The position numbers and the translations under genes are program-made. The notes beneath the pieces are model-generated. The model saw nothing but the letters and a program-made list of their open reading frames with translations, had not been told where the DNA came from and did no database searches. DNA of 64,000 bases from Pseudorhodobacter sp. PARRP1 (GTDB lineage Bacteria > Pseudomonadota > Alphaproteobacteria > Rhodobacterales > Rhodobacteraceae). Positions 46,811 through 54,260 of this stretch are shown piece after piece. Each line of letters opens with the position of its first letter. The first letter of the stretch is position 1. The stretch lies in the NCBI GenBank assembly GCA_002256245.1, contig NKIU01000002.1, forward strand, positions 434,001 to 498,000. Reading direction: 5' to 3'.

Positions 46811-47992
46811 ATGGCCATCGCGGGGCAGCAGGTCACGGTGTTGGGCGCGGGCGTGGGGGGCTTGGCTGCGGCGCTGGCGCTGGCGCGCTGCGGGGCCGAG
46901 GTGACGGTGCTGGAGCAGGCCGATGCGATCCGCGAAATCGGGGCGGGGCTGCAAATCTCGCCCAACGGCGCCTGCGTGCTGCGGGCTTTGGGGCTGGGCG
47001 CGGCGTTGGATGCGGCCTCGACGCGGGCACAGGCGGTCGAGTTGCGCGACGGCCGCGACGGCGCTCTGGTGCTGCGGCTGGATCTGGCGCGGCTGCGGCC
47101 AACCCAAGGCTATCATTTCCTGCACCGGGCCGATCTGATTGATCTGCTGGCGACAGCCGCGCGCGCGGCGGGCGTGCAGATCCGTCTGCTGCAAAAGATC
47201 GACAGCGTCGATCTGTCAGGCCCGCGCCCGCGCCTTGTCAGCGCCTTGGGGTCGCAAACCCATCCGGCTGTGTTGATCGGTGCCGATGGCCTGCATTCGA
47301 AAACCCGTGCTGCACTGAACGGCAAAACCGCGCCGTTCTTCACACGCCATGTTGCATGGCGCTGCATCATCCCCGCCGAGGCGGACGCCAAGCCCGTGGC
47401 CGAGGTGCATATGGGTGCAGGCCGCCACCTTGTCAGCTATCCGTTGCGCGGCGGCACCCTGCGCAACATCGTGGCGGTGGAAGAGCGCAACGCCTGGGTC
47501 GAGGAAAGTTGGTCGCTGCGTGACGATTCGATGGAGATGAAGCTGGCCTTTGCCGATTTCAGCCCGCGCGTGCAAGGCTGGCTGGAGCAAGCGCAGGATG
47601 TCTATGTCTGGGGCCTTTTCCGCCATCCCGTCGCCCAAAACTGGATCAAAACCCTGCCCGAAGGTGCTGCCGCAATCCTTGGCGACGCCGCCCACCCGAC
47701 GCTGCCCTTTCTTGCCCAAGGCGCGTCGATGGCGCTTGAGGATGCGTGGCTGCTGGCCGATTGCCTTGCCAAATTGCCCGTGGCCGAGGCGCTTGCCGCC
47801 TACCAAGCCGCCCGCGCACCGCGCTGCACCCGGATTGTCGCCGCTGCCAACGGCAACGCGAAAACCTACCATCTGTCGGGGGTAAAACGCAGCATCGCCC
47901 ATACCGCCCTGCGCCTTGGCGGCAAGATCGCGCCGAACCTTGCGCTGAAGCGGTTTGATTGGCTTTACGATTACGATGTGACGCAAGGCTAA
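46811..47992 (+). CDS. FAD-dependent monooxygenase (salicylate hydroxylase/UbiH-like)
   Basis: 393 residues. The N-terminal VTVLGAGVGGLAAALALARCGAEVTVLEQ is the GxGxxG FAD-binding motif, with the NAD(P)H/FAD motif GADGLHSKTR in the middle and GDAAHPTLPFLAQGASMALEDA near the C-terminus. These are characters of class A flavoprotein hydroxylases acting on aromatic rings. The substrate is unknown; no catabolic neighbours are visible. The ATG is 14 bp after the dksA terminator. Confidence 0.9.
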   Translation: MAIAGQQVTVLGAGVGGLAAALALARCGAEVTVLEQADAIREIGAGLQISPNGACVLRALGLGAALDAASTRAQAVELRDGRDGALVLRLDLARLRPTQGYHFLHRADLIDLLATAARAAGVQIRLLQKIDSVDLSGPRPRLVSALGSQTHPAVLIGADGLHSKTRAALNGKTAPFFTRHVAWRCIIPAEADAKPVAEVHMGAGRHLVSYPLRGGTLRNIVAVEERNAWVEESWSLRDDSMEMKLAFADFSPRVQGWLEQAQDVYVWGLFRHPVAQNWIKTLPEGAAAILGDAAHPTLPFLAQGASMALEDAWLLADCLAKLPVAEALAAYQAARAPRCTRIVAAANGNAKTYHLSGVKRSIAHTALRLGGKIAPNLALKRFDWLYDYDVTQG

Positions 47993-47995
47993 GGT

Positions 47996-48082
47996 TTTGG
48001 TCATCCTCTCTGCTCAGATATCCCCGCCGGAGGCTCCGACATCAACCGCAGGAGCCTCCGGCGGGGATATTTAAGAACGGGT
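47996..48082. repeat. CCTCCGGCGGG palindromic repeat (family iii), copy 4
   Basis: ATATCCCCGCCGGAGGCT and its partner AGCCTCCGGCGGGGATAT lie around a short loop, followed by TTAAGAACGGGTGAAAG, the same tail as in copy 3. It is preceded by TTTTGGTCATCCTCTCTG, also found between ilvB and ilvH. It separates two convergent genes. Confidence 0.8.
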
Positions 48083-48090
48083 GAAAGCCA

Positions 48091-49371
48091 TTAGCGTTCG
48101 CGCCACCAATCTTGCAGTTGCAGTTTCCAATAGGTCGCCTGTGCTGCCGCCAACCCAAGCGGGCCGCCGGCCCAGTCGAGGCCGAAACCGGAAAACAGCG
48201 CCAGACGGTCGGTTTCGCCAAGGATGCTTTCGGCCAGCACCTTGCCCGCAATCGCCGTGGTGTTCAGGCCGTGGCCGCCAAAGGCGGTGATGTGCCAGGC
48301 CCCCGGAGCCATCGCGCCCACCTGCGGCATCAGGTGGCGGGCATAGCCCATCTGGCCGGACCAGCTGAGGTCGGTTTTCAGGCCCGCCAGTTGCGGATAG
48401 GCCCGGATCATCTCGCGCCGCAATTGCTGCGCCACACCTTCGGGCGAGGTCGCGCGGGTGGTGATGCGTCCGCCCCACAAAAGCCGGTTGCCGCCTTCGA
48501 TCACGCGGTAGTAGTCCGAAGCGCGGCGATCATCGAGGATCGCTTCGCCGGTGCGGATGGCCGAGGCGATCAGGTCGGGGGCGACTTCGGACACCATCAT
48601 ATAGGTGGCAATCGGCAGCACCGCGCGCTTCAGGCGCGGCACAAGGCCACCCGTGTAGCCGCCGGTGGCAAAGATCACACGGGGGGCGCGGGCCTCGCCC
48701 TGCGCGGTCTTGATCCGCTTTTGCGCAGCCGTGAACAGGGCTTGCGTGGCGGGAGAGTTTTCAAAGATCCGCCCGCCAAGCCGTTCCAACTCGGCAGCCA
48801 GACCGCGGATGTAGTTCAAGGGGTGGATGTGGAAGGCTTGCGCATCGGCGAGGCCGTGGAAATAGCGATCACTTGTCAGCCGTGCGCGGATCGCGTCACG
48901 GTCAAGGTAGCTGAGCTGGTAGCCGAAATCCTCGGCAAACTCGGCGGCATAGGCGTGCAGATCATCGGCGCGGTCAAACCGGCGCAGGTTCAACAAGCCC
49001 GCAATCGGATCGGCCCCGCTGATGCCCAGATCGCGGATATAGCCGCGCACGCGGGCCACGCCTTCGATGGTCAGCCGGTGCAGGGCGCGGGCGTTGTCGC
49101 GCCCCACCCGTGCGGCAATGGCGTCGCTGCCGCAGGCGAAAGCGGGCGAGACGATGCCGCCATTGCGCCCCGAGGCCCCCCAGCCGACCGCGCGGGCCTC
49201 GATCACCACCGCTTTCAGCCCGCCGCGCGCCAGTTCCAGTGCCGTCACGATCCCCGCCAGCCCAGCCCCAACCACGATCACATCGGCCTCCTCGACCCCC
49301 AGCAGGGCCGGGCGGGCGCGGGTTTCGCTGAGGGTTTGGGCGTAGTAGGTCGCTGGATAGGGCAGGGGCAT
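48091..49371 (-). CDS. FAD-dependent oxidoreductase, DadA/PuuB-like
   Basis: 426 residues from the ATG at 49371, with AAGGA seven bases upstream; a TTG five codons earlier is not preferred. The FAD motif VIVVGAGLAGIVTALELARGG and ATGGYTGGLVPRLKRAVLPI, with C-terminal HITAFGGHGLNTTAIAGKVLAESILGE, place it in the DAO superfamily. It is most like gamma-glutamylputrescine oxidase PuuB. The substrate is a secondary or primary amine, not determined. Confidence 0.88.
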   Translation of the reverse strand: MPLPYPATYYAQTLSETRARPALLGVEEADVIVVGAGLAGIVTALELARGGLKAVVIEARAVGWGASGRNGGIVSPAFACGSDAIAARVGRDNARALHRLTIEGVARVRGYIRDLGISGADPIAGLLNLRRFDRADDLHAYAAEFAEDFGYQLSYLDRDAIRARLTSDRYFHGLADAQAFHIHPLNYIRGLAAELERLGGRIFENSPATQALFTAAQKRIKTAQGEARAPRVIFATGGYTGGLVPRLKRAVLPIATYMMVSEVAPDLIASAIRTGEAILDDRRASDYYRVIEGGNRLLWGGRITTRATSPEGVAQQLRREMIRAYPQLAGLKTDLSWSGQMGYARHLMPQVGAMAPGAWHITAFGGHGLNTTAIAGKVLAESILGETDRLALFSGFGLDWAGGPLGLAAAQATYWKLQLQDWWRER

Positions 49372-49612
49372 GGCATGTTCCTTCAAACTGGACCGGTTGT
49401 TGCGCCGCGCCTTGGGGGTGTCAATCGGGGTTGATGCGGCAATAGTGCCAATGCTTTGGGCAAAATGGCAGATCGCAGCGCCTGCGTGCGGGCGGCTGCG
49501 GCGCTGCGTTTTCTGTTGCTTTCGGGTGCGCTTGCGCTAGCGTTTTGCCAATCGCTTTTGACACGCTGCCATTCTTCACCCTGAATTTCACCCATCATGC
49601 AAAGGCAATCCG

Positions 49613-50284
49613 ATGGTGCGGTTACTGGCTTTGATCGCCTTGGCAGGCTGCGGTGCTGGCCATTATGCCGAGGCCCCGGTGGGCAAACTCAGCGGCACGG
49701 TGCTGGTGATGTGGGTGGGCGAAAGCCAAGCGGGCGAGGGCGATGGCCGGTTTGTCTATGTGCCGTCGGCCACACCCCTGCGGTTTCAGCGCACAAACCC
49801 GGATGCGACGCTGACCACCATTGAGCCTGAAATGATGTACACCGATGGCGGGTCAATCCCCGCCTTGGCGCAGGTGTTCAAGGGCTTCTCGCCCTGGGGC
49901 TATGCGCCTGCCTACATCCTGCACGACTGGCTGTTCGTCGCGCGCAAATGCGTCAACGACGGGATGGCAGACCCCGAGCAGGCCAAGGTGGCGCAGATGC
50001 CGTTTGGCGAATCTGCCGAGGTGGCGGCAGAGGTGATCAAGACGCTGATCACCACCAACACCGTCGCCCCGAATGATGTCGCCCCGGGGTTGATCACCGC
50101 GGCGGTGGCGGGGCCGGTGGCGCGGGAGCGGTGGAACCAGAAAGGCGCTTGCGCGCGCGACAAGGTGAGTGCTGCGCATCTGGAGATGATCGAGCGGGCA
50201 CTCGCCGTGCGTGCGGGGGCGAGGATGGCGCAGCGCGGGCCGGCAGCGCAAATTGTGCAGGTGATCGATTTCGGCGCGCCTTAG
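49613..50284 (+). CDS. Lipoprotein with DUF1353-like domain
   Basis: 223 residues. The signal peptide VRLLALIALAGCGAG has a lipobox (LAGC). The core YTDGGSIPALAQVFKGFSPWGYAPAYILHDWLFVARKC resembles DUF1353, a domain found in phage and bacterial proteins, with a conserved His-Asp pair. The role is unknown. It is followed by family ii repeats and has a weak upstream site AAAGG. Confidence 0.8.
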   Translation: MVRLLALIALAGCGAGHYAEAPVGKLSGTVLVMWVGESQAGEGDGRFVYVPSATPLRFQRTNPDATLTTIEPEMMYTDGGSIPALAQVFKGFSPWGYAPAYILHDWLFVARKCVNDGMADPEQAKVAQMPFGESAEVAAEVIKTLITTNTVAPNDVAPGLITAAVAGPVARERWNQKGACARDKVSAAHLEMIERALAVRAGARMAQRGPAAQIVQVIDFGAP

Positions 50285-50287
50285 GTT

Positions 50288-50497
50288 CGGGCGGAAACCG
50301 GAAACGCGCCGCGTTTCCCCGCCTGCGTGGGCGGTTTGCCTCTGAAGTCGCCTCAAGGAGAAACCGGATGAGGCCAGCGCCCGACCCGGCGGGCGAGAAG
50401 CGCCCGCCTTGGGCGGGTCGGGCGCTGGCCGGGCCTTGAAGGCCCGGCGGTTCCGCTGGCACCTGCACCGCGTGGCGAAGGCGATGGCCTTCGCCAG
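50288..50497 (-). repeat. Multi-hairpin repeat (family ii), copy 3, inverted
   Basis: The reverse-oriented copy: CGGGCGGAAACCGGAAACGC...CGCGTTTCC first, then the large arms GGCCAGCGCCCGACCC.../GGGTCGGGCGCTGGCC. GGGCC.../GGCCCGG follows, and GCGAAGGC.../GCCTTCGC is last. It is full length and follows the lipoprotein gene. Confidence 0.88.
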
Positions 50498-50535
50498 AGT
50501 GCCCGACACCGCGATAAAAGGCTGTGTGCCGCCGC

Positions 50536-50627
50536 CACAAACCGAACTTGCGCGGCTTGTGGCCGATTATGTGGCGGGGATGACGGATCGGTGCGCGCTG
50601 CAAGCGGGGCAAAGGTTGCTGCGATAA
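50536..50627 (+). pseudogene. Duplicated 3' end of dgt
   Basis: This 92-base stretch aligns without gaps to the last 92 bases of dgt at 53857-53948, with about 11 differences. It still reads QTELARLVADYVAGMTDR and ends in a stop, but has no 5' part. It sits between copies 3 and 4 of the multi-hairpin repeat. The changes relative to dgt include several that alter the residue, so the copy is not recent or not under the same constraint. Confidence 0.85.
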
Positions 50628-50630
50628 AGC

Positions 50631-50758
50631 CGGGCGGAAACAGGAAACGCACCGCGTTTCCCCGCCCGCCAAGGCTGGGTCGGGCGCTGGCCGGGCTTTG
50701 AAGGCCCGGCGGTTCCAGCGGCATCTGAACCGCATGGCGAAGGCGATGGCCTTCGCCA
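50631..50758 (-). repeat. Multi-hairpin repeat (family ii), copy 4, internally deleted
   Basis: It has the terminal stem (GGAAACGC/GCGTTTCC), one arm of the nested stem, CCGGGC.../GCCCGG and the CGAAGGC/GCCTTCG hairpin, but lacks one of the two big arms and the inner loop. Orientation is the same as copy 3, 133 bp away, with the dgt fragment between. Confidence 0.8.
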
Positions 50759-50796
50759 GATTGACCTAGATGAGGCGCGCTCCGCCTTAGCGCGCG

Positions 50797-51576
50797 TCAG
50801 GCGGCAAGGTCGATCCAGACCGGCACATGATCAGACGGCTTTTCGCCCGCGCGCACCTGTTTGTCGATCTGGGCGTCTTGCAGCAGATCGGCGGCCTGCG
50901 GCGACAGCAGCAGATGGTCGATGCGGATGCCGTTGTTACGCTCCCACGCGCCGGCCTGATAGTCCCAGAACGAATACTGCCCCGGCGAGGGGTTGCGGGT
51001 GCGGAAGGCTTCGGTCAGGCCAAGATGCAGCAGGCGGCGGAAGGCGGCGCGGCTTTGCGGCAGATACAGCGCGTCTTCGGTCCACAACTCGGGGCGGGCG
51101 GCGTCGATGGCTTGCGGGATCACATTGTAATCGCCGCAGAACACCAAGGGCTCCTCCAGCGTCAGCAGATGCGCCACGCGCGCCTGCATCCGCGCCATCC
51201 ACGCCAGTTTGTAATCATACTTCGGCCCCGGCGCGGGGTTGCCGTTGGGCAGATAAAGCCCGCAAACCCGCACCGCGCGCGCGCCGATCACCGTGGCCTC
51301 GATCCAGCGGGCCTGTGCGTCGGCGTCATCGCCGGGCAGGCCGCGTGTGACATCCTCCAGCGGCAGTTTCGACAGGATCGCCACACCGTTGAAACTTTTC
51401 TGGCCATGGGTCTCAACCCGGTAGCCCATGCCCTCGAACACCTCACGCGGGAAGCCTTCGTCCACCGATTTGATTTCCTGCAAGCACACCACATCGGCGT
51501 TTGCGGTTGCAAGCCATGCTGGCAAGGCCTCGATCCGGGCCTTGATGCCGTTGATGTTGAAGGTGGCGATTTTCAT
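50797..51576 (-). CDS. xth: Exodeoxyribonuclease III
   Basis: 259 residues. An AP endonuclease of the base-excision repair pathway. The metal and catalytic residues are visible: N in TFNINGIKAR, E in CLQEIKSVD, D and N in CGDYNVIPQ and the C-terminal SDHVPVWIDL. The ATG at 51576 follows an in-frame set of residues typical of Xth. It is downstream of an unknown gene and erpA on the same strand and may be part of that transcript. Confidence 0.96.
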   Translation of the reverse strand: MKIATFNINGIKARIEALPAWLATANADVVCLQEIKSVDEGFPREVFEGMGYRVETHGQKSFNGVAILSKLPLEDVTRGLPGDDADAQARWIEATVIGARAVRVCGLYLPNGNPAPGPKYDYKLAWMARMQARVAHLLTLEEPLVFCGDYNVIPQAIDAARPELWTEDALYLPQSRAAFRRLLHLGLTEAFRTRNPSPGQYSFWDYQAGAWERNNGIRIDHLLLSPQAADLLQDAQIDKQVRAGEKPSDHVPVWIDLAA

Positions 51577-51618
51577 GGGGCGGCCTCCGGGTTCATGCCC
51601 CAGTCTTAGGCCGAGCGG

Positions 51619-52311
51619 TTACGGCAAACAAGCCAGCCAAAGCGCATCCAGCGCGTCTATTTCGGCGGTGTCATAGGCCGAAAGATCCTCCCAATAGCGG
51701 CCAGAGGGCGCGAAATAGGCCAATTCCGCCTCGCGCGCTTGGGCGGCGGCCACGCGGGCGGCATCAAACGCCAAAGGCTGCGCCGTCGCCAACTCGGAAA
51801 GCTGCACGCGCGGGCAAAGCAGGCGTGAGGGGCCAGTGGACAGGTTCACCACGGCACAGCCCTGCTGGGCCGCCAGCACCATCAGACGCACCGATTTCGC
51901 CTCTAGGTTGCGCAGCGTGATATCGGCGCGCAACGGGTCGGGCGTGCCTTGGCCGTAGAAATGCGTTTGCCCCGCCGGATAGTGCATGTCGCAGCCAAAC
52001 ACCGCCAGCACACGCGGGCGCAGCGCGTCCAGCGCCCAATAGGCGGCGGTATAGGCCATGGTGGCCCCGGCATAGACAAAGCCGCCATAGCGGTTTTGCG
52101 CAGGCACAAACGCGGCCTCGGTCACCAGCGCCTGATCCGGCGCGGGCACCGCGACGCGGTCTGGCGCGAAATCCCACGGATAGATCGAGAAATCCCAATC
52201 CGCCCGCACGCGCCACGCGTTGTTGATCGCCACCACCTTGTCAAAGCCACGCGGCCAGTTTGCAGCCTCAACCGCCATCGGGGCCGAGCCCAGCATCAGA
52301 ACAGTTGTCAT
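51619..52311 (-). CDS. Conserved protein of unknown function
   Basis: 230 residues. The N-terminus MTTVLMLGSAPMAVEA and DFSIYPWDFAPDRV, then VYAGATMAYTAAYWALDALRPRVLAVFGCDMHY, suggest a Rossmann-like fold seen in some glycosyltransferase/MptE-like proteins, but the match is not convincing. No signal peptide or membrane segment. The gene lies between erpA and xth on the same strand, with 53 and 42 bp gaps. Confidence 0.75.
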   Translation of the reverse strand: MTTVLMLGSAPMAVEAANWPRGFDKVVAINNAWRVRADWDFSIYPWDFAPDRVAVPAPDQALVTEAAFVPAQNRYGGFVYAGATMAYTAAYWALDALRPRVLAVFGCDMHYPAGQTHFYGQGTPDPLRADITLRNLEAKSVRLMVLAAQQGCAVVNLSTGPSRLLCPRVQLSELATAQPLAFDAARVAAAQAREAELAYFAPSGRYWEDLSAYDTAEIDALDALWLACLP

Positions 52312-52364
52312 ATCGCCCCCATATCAGAGGCGAAAGTTAGAGCGCAGGCGCGCAAAATCCAGCG

Positions 52365-52697
52365 TCAGATCGAGAAAGACGTGCCACAGCCGCAGGCGCT
52401 GGCGACATTCGGGTTCTCAATCACAAAGCGCGCGCCGATCAGTTCTTCCGAGAAATCAATCACCGCATTGGCCAGAAACGGCAGCGACACCTGATCGACC
52501 AGCACCGACTGACCACCACCTTCGATCACCAGATCATCGGCCGCCGCCTCATCCAGCTTGATGTCATATTGAAAGCCCGAGCAGCCGCCGCCTTCAACCG
52601 CCACCCGCAACGCCTTCTTTTCGCCGGTCATTTCGGCAATTTCCGCAAGCCGCGCAAAGGCACGGGCGGTCACACGGGGGGGGAGGTTCAATTCCAT
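52365..52697 (-). CDS. erpA: Iron-sulfur cluster insertion protein ErpA
   Basis: 110 residues from the ATG at 52697. An A-type carrier that delivers Fe-S clusters. The three conserved cysteines are in GGGCSGFQYDIKLD and SACGCGTSFSI. The start of a longer frame further upstream lies inside dgt and is not used. It is divergent from dgt with 87 bp between. Confidence 0.95.
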   Translation of the reverse strand: MELNLPPRVTARAFARLAEIAEMTGEKKALRVAVEGGGCSGFQYDIKLDEAAADDLVIEGGGQSVLVDQVSLPFLANAVIDFSEELIGARFVIENPNVASACGCGTSFSI

Positions 52698-52784
52698 GGC
52701 ATTTCTCTGTCCATTGGCGGCTGAATCCGAATATAGGGGATGCACGTGCATTGAACAAGAACGGCCCAAACGAGATTGACACCT

Positions 52785-53948
52785 ATGCTTGCCCCTTTCG
52801 CCTGCCAACCTGACCAATCGCGTGGCCGCCTGCACGCCGAGCGGATGTCGTCGTTTCGCTCGCCCTTCCAGCGCGACCGCGACCGGATCATTCACTCCTC
52901 GGCGTTTCGGCGTCTGAAGCACAAGACGCAGGTGTTTGTCGAACACGAGGGCGATTATTACCGCACCCGGCTGACCCATTCGATTGAGGTGGCGCAAGTG
53001 GCGCGGACAATTTCGGGCGTGTTGGGCCTGAACACCGATCTCGCCGAAGCCATCGCGCTGGCGCATGATCTGGGCCACACGCCGTTTGGCCACACCGGTG
53101 AAGACGCCCTCGCTCTGCTGATGGCCCCCTATGGCGGCTTTGATCACAACGCCCAAGCCCTGCGCATCGTCACCCGCCTTGAACGTCATTATGCCGATTT
53201 CGACGGGCTGAACCTGACATGGGAAAGCCTTGAGGGCATCGCCAAGCACAACGGCCCGGTGACTGGCCCGAACGCCGATGAGAAACACGCAGGCCCCTTG
53301 CCCTATGCCTTGGCCGAGGTGAACGCCCAGTGGGATCTCGAACTGCACACCCATGCCAGCGCCGAAGCGCAGGTCGCAGCCATCGCCGACGATGTCGCCT
53401 ATTCCCACCACGACCTGCACGACGGCCTGCGCTCGGGCCTATTCGACGAGGCCGACCTGATGGAACTCCCCGTCACCGGCCCCGCCTTTGCCGAGGTCGA
53501 TGCGCTCTATCCGGGGCTCGACAAGATGCGCCGCCGCCATGAGGCCCTGCGCCGGGTGTTTGGCCGCATGGTCGAGGATGTGATCGCGGTGGCGAAGAAC
53601 CGTCTGGATGCCGCCAACCCGCAGTCGGTCGAGGAAATCCGCGCGATGGGCATGACGATCATCCGGTTTTCGAAACCGCTTTATCAAGAGTTGAAAGCCA
53701 TCCGCAGCTTTCTGTTTCACCGGATGTATCGCGCGCCCTCGGTCGTGGTGATGCGCAAACAGGTGACAGAGGTGGTGAACGGCCTGTTCCCGCTGTATCT
53801 CGCCCAGCCCGAAATGCTGCCCGAGGAATGGCGCGCCGATATTGCCGCCGCACAGTCACAAACCGAACTTGCTCGGCTTGTGGCCGATTATGTGGCGGGC
53901 ATGACCGATCGGTTTGCCTTGCAGGAGGGGCAAAGGCTGCTGGGATAA
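52785..53948 (+). CDS. dgt: Deoxyguanosinetriphosphate triphosphohydrolase-like protein
   Basis: 387 residues from the ATG at 52785. HD-domain dNTPase of the Dgt/SAMHD1 type, converting dNTP to nucleoside and triphosphate. The HD motif is spread over RTRLTHSIEVAQVAR, AHDLGHTPFGHTGEDAL and DDVAYSHHDLHDG. FQRDRDRIIHSSAFRRLKHKTQVF is at the N-terminus as usual. It is divergent from erpA. A duplicate of its last 30 codons occurs at 50536. Confidence 0.94.
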   Translation: MLAPFACQPDQSRGRLHAERMSSFRSPFQRDRDRIIHSSAFRRLKHKTQVFVEHEGDYYRTRLTHSIEVAQVARTISGVLGLNTDLAEAIALAHDLGHTPFGHTGEDALALLMAPYGGFDHNAQALRIVTRLERHYADFDGLNLTWESLEGIAKHNGPVTGPNADEKHAGPLPYALAEVNAQWDLELHTHASAEAQVAAIADDVAYSHHDLHDGLRSGLFDEADLMELPVTGPAFAEVDALYPGLDKMRRRHEALRRVFGRMVEDVIAVAKNRLDAANPQSVEEIRAMGMTIIRFSKPLYQELKAIRSFLFHRMYRAPSVVVMRKQVTEVVNGLFPLYLAQPEMLPEEWRADIAAAQSQTELARLVADYVAGMTDRFALQEGQRLLG

Positions 53949-54080
53949 AGCTTGGATGATACTTGGTCAACGCCGTGAGGTTGCATCAAGCTTGACACAG
54001 GCGGGATAAGGCGAGGCATTGCCTCGCCCCCGTCTGCGTAGAAACCTCTGTCCGAGACCGCCCATTACACAAGATCGGCT

Positions 54081-54200
54081 AGGTCAGCGCCCGCCCCGGC
54101 GGGTGGAACACCCGCCCTGCGGGGGGCGGGTGTTGACCGTGGCCTTGGGGCCACGGCCAGACGGACTGAAATCGTGCCGCATGGCCGCGGCAATGGCCGC
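54081..54200 (-). repeat. Strongly diverged copy of the multi-hairpin repeat (family ii)
   Basis: The spacer 53949-54260 has no gene. It holds GGTCAGCGCCCGCCCC... with a matching right arm GGGGCGGGTGTTGACC, then CCGTGGCC/GGCCACGG, then a GGCCGCGG... hairpin, which is the module order of copies 3 and 4. Sequence has drifted but stem pairs are kept by paired substitutions, for example GGCC/GGCC becoming GGTC/GACC. Confidence 0.6.
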
Positions 54201-54260
54201 AGCCAAGGAAAGCGTGCCGCGCGCGATCGCTATGCAGCCATTCGCACCGCGCTTCCCGCG

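Noticed and set aside
49465-49584. Possible 39-codon ORF with a hydrophobic stretch between the DadA-like and DUF1353 genes
   Set aside because: No convincing ribosome site and unusual composition; cannot be supported without conservation.
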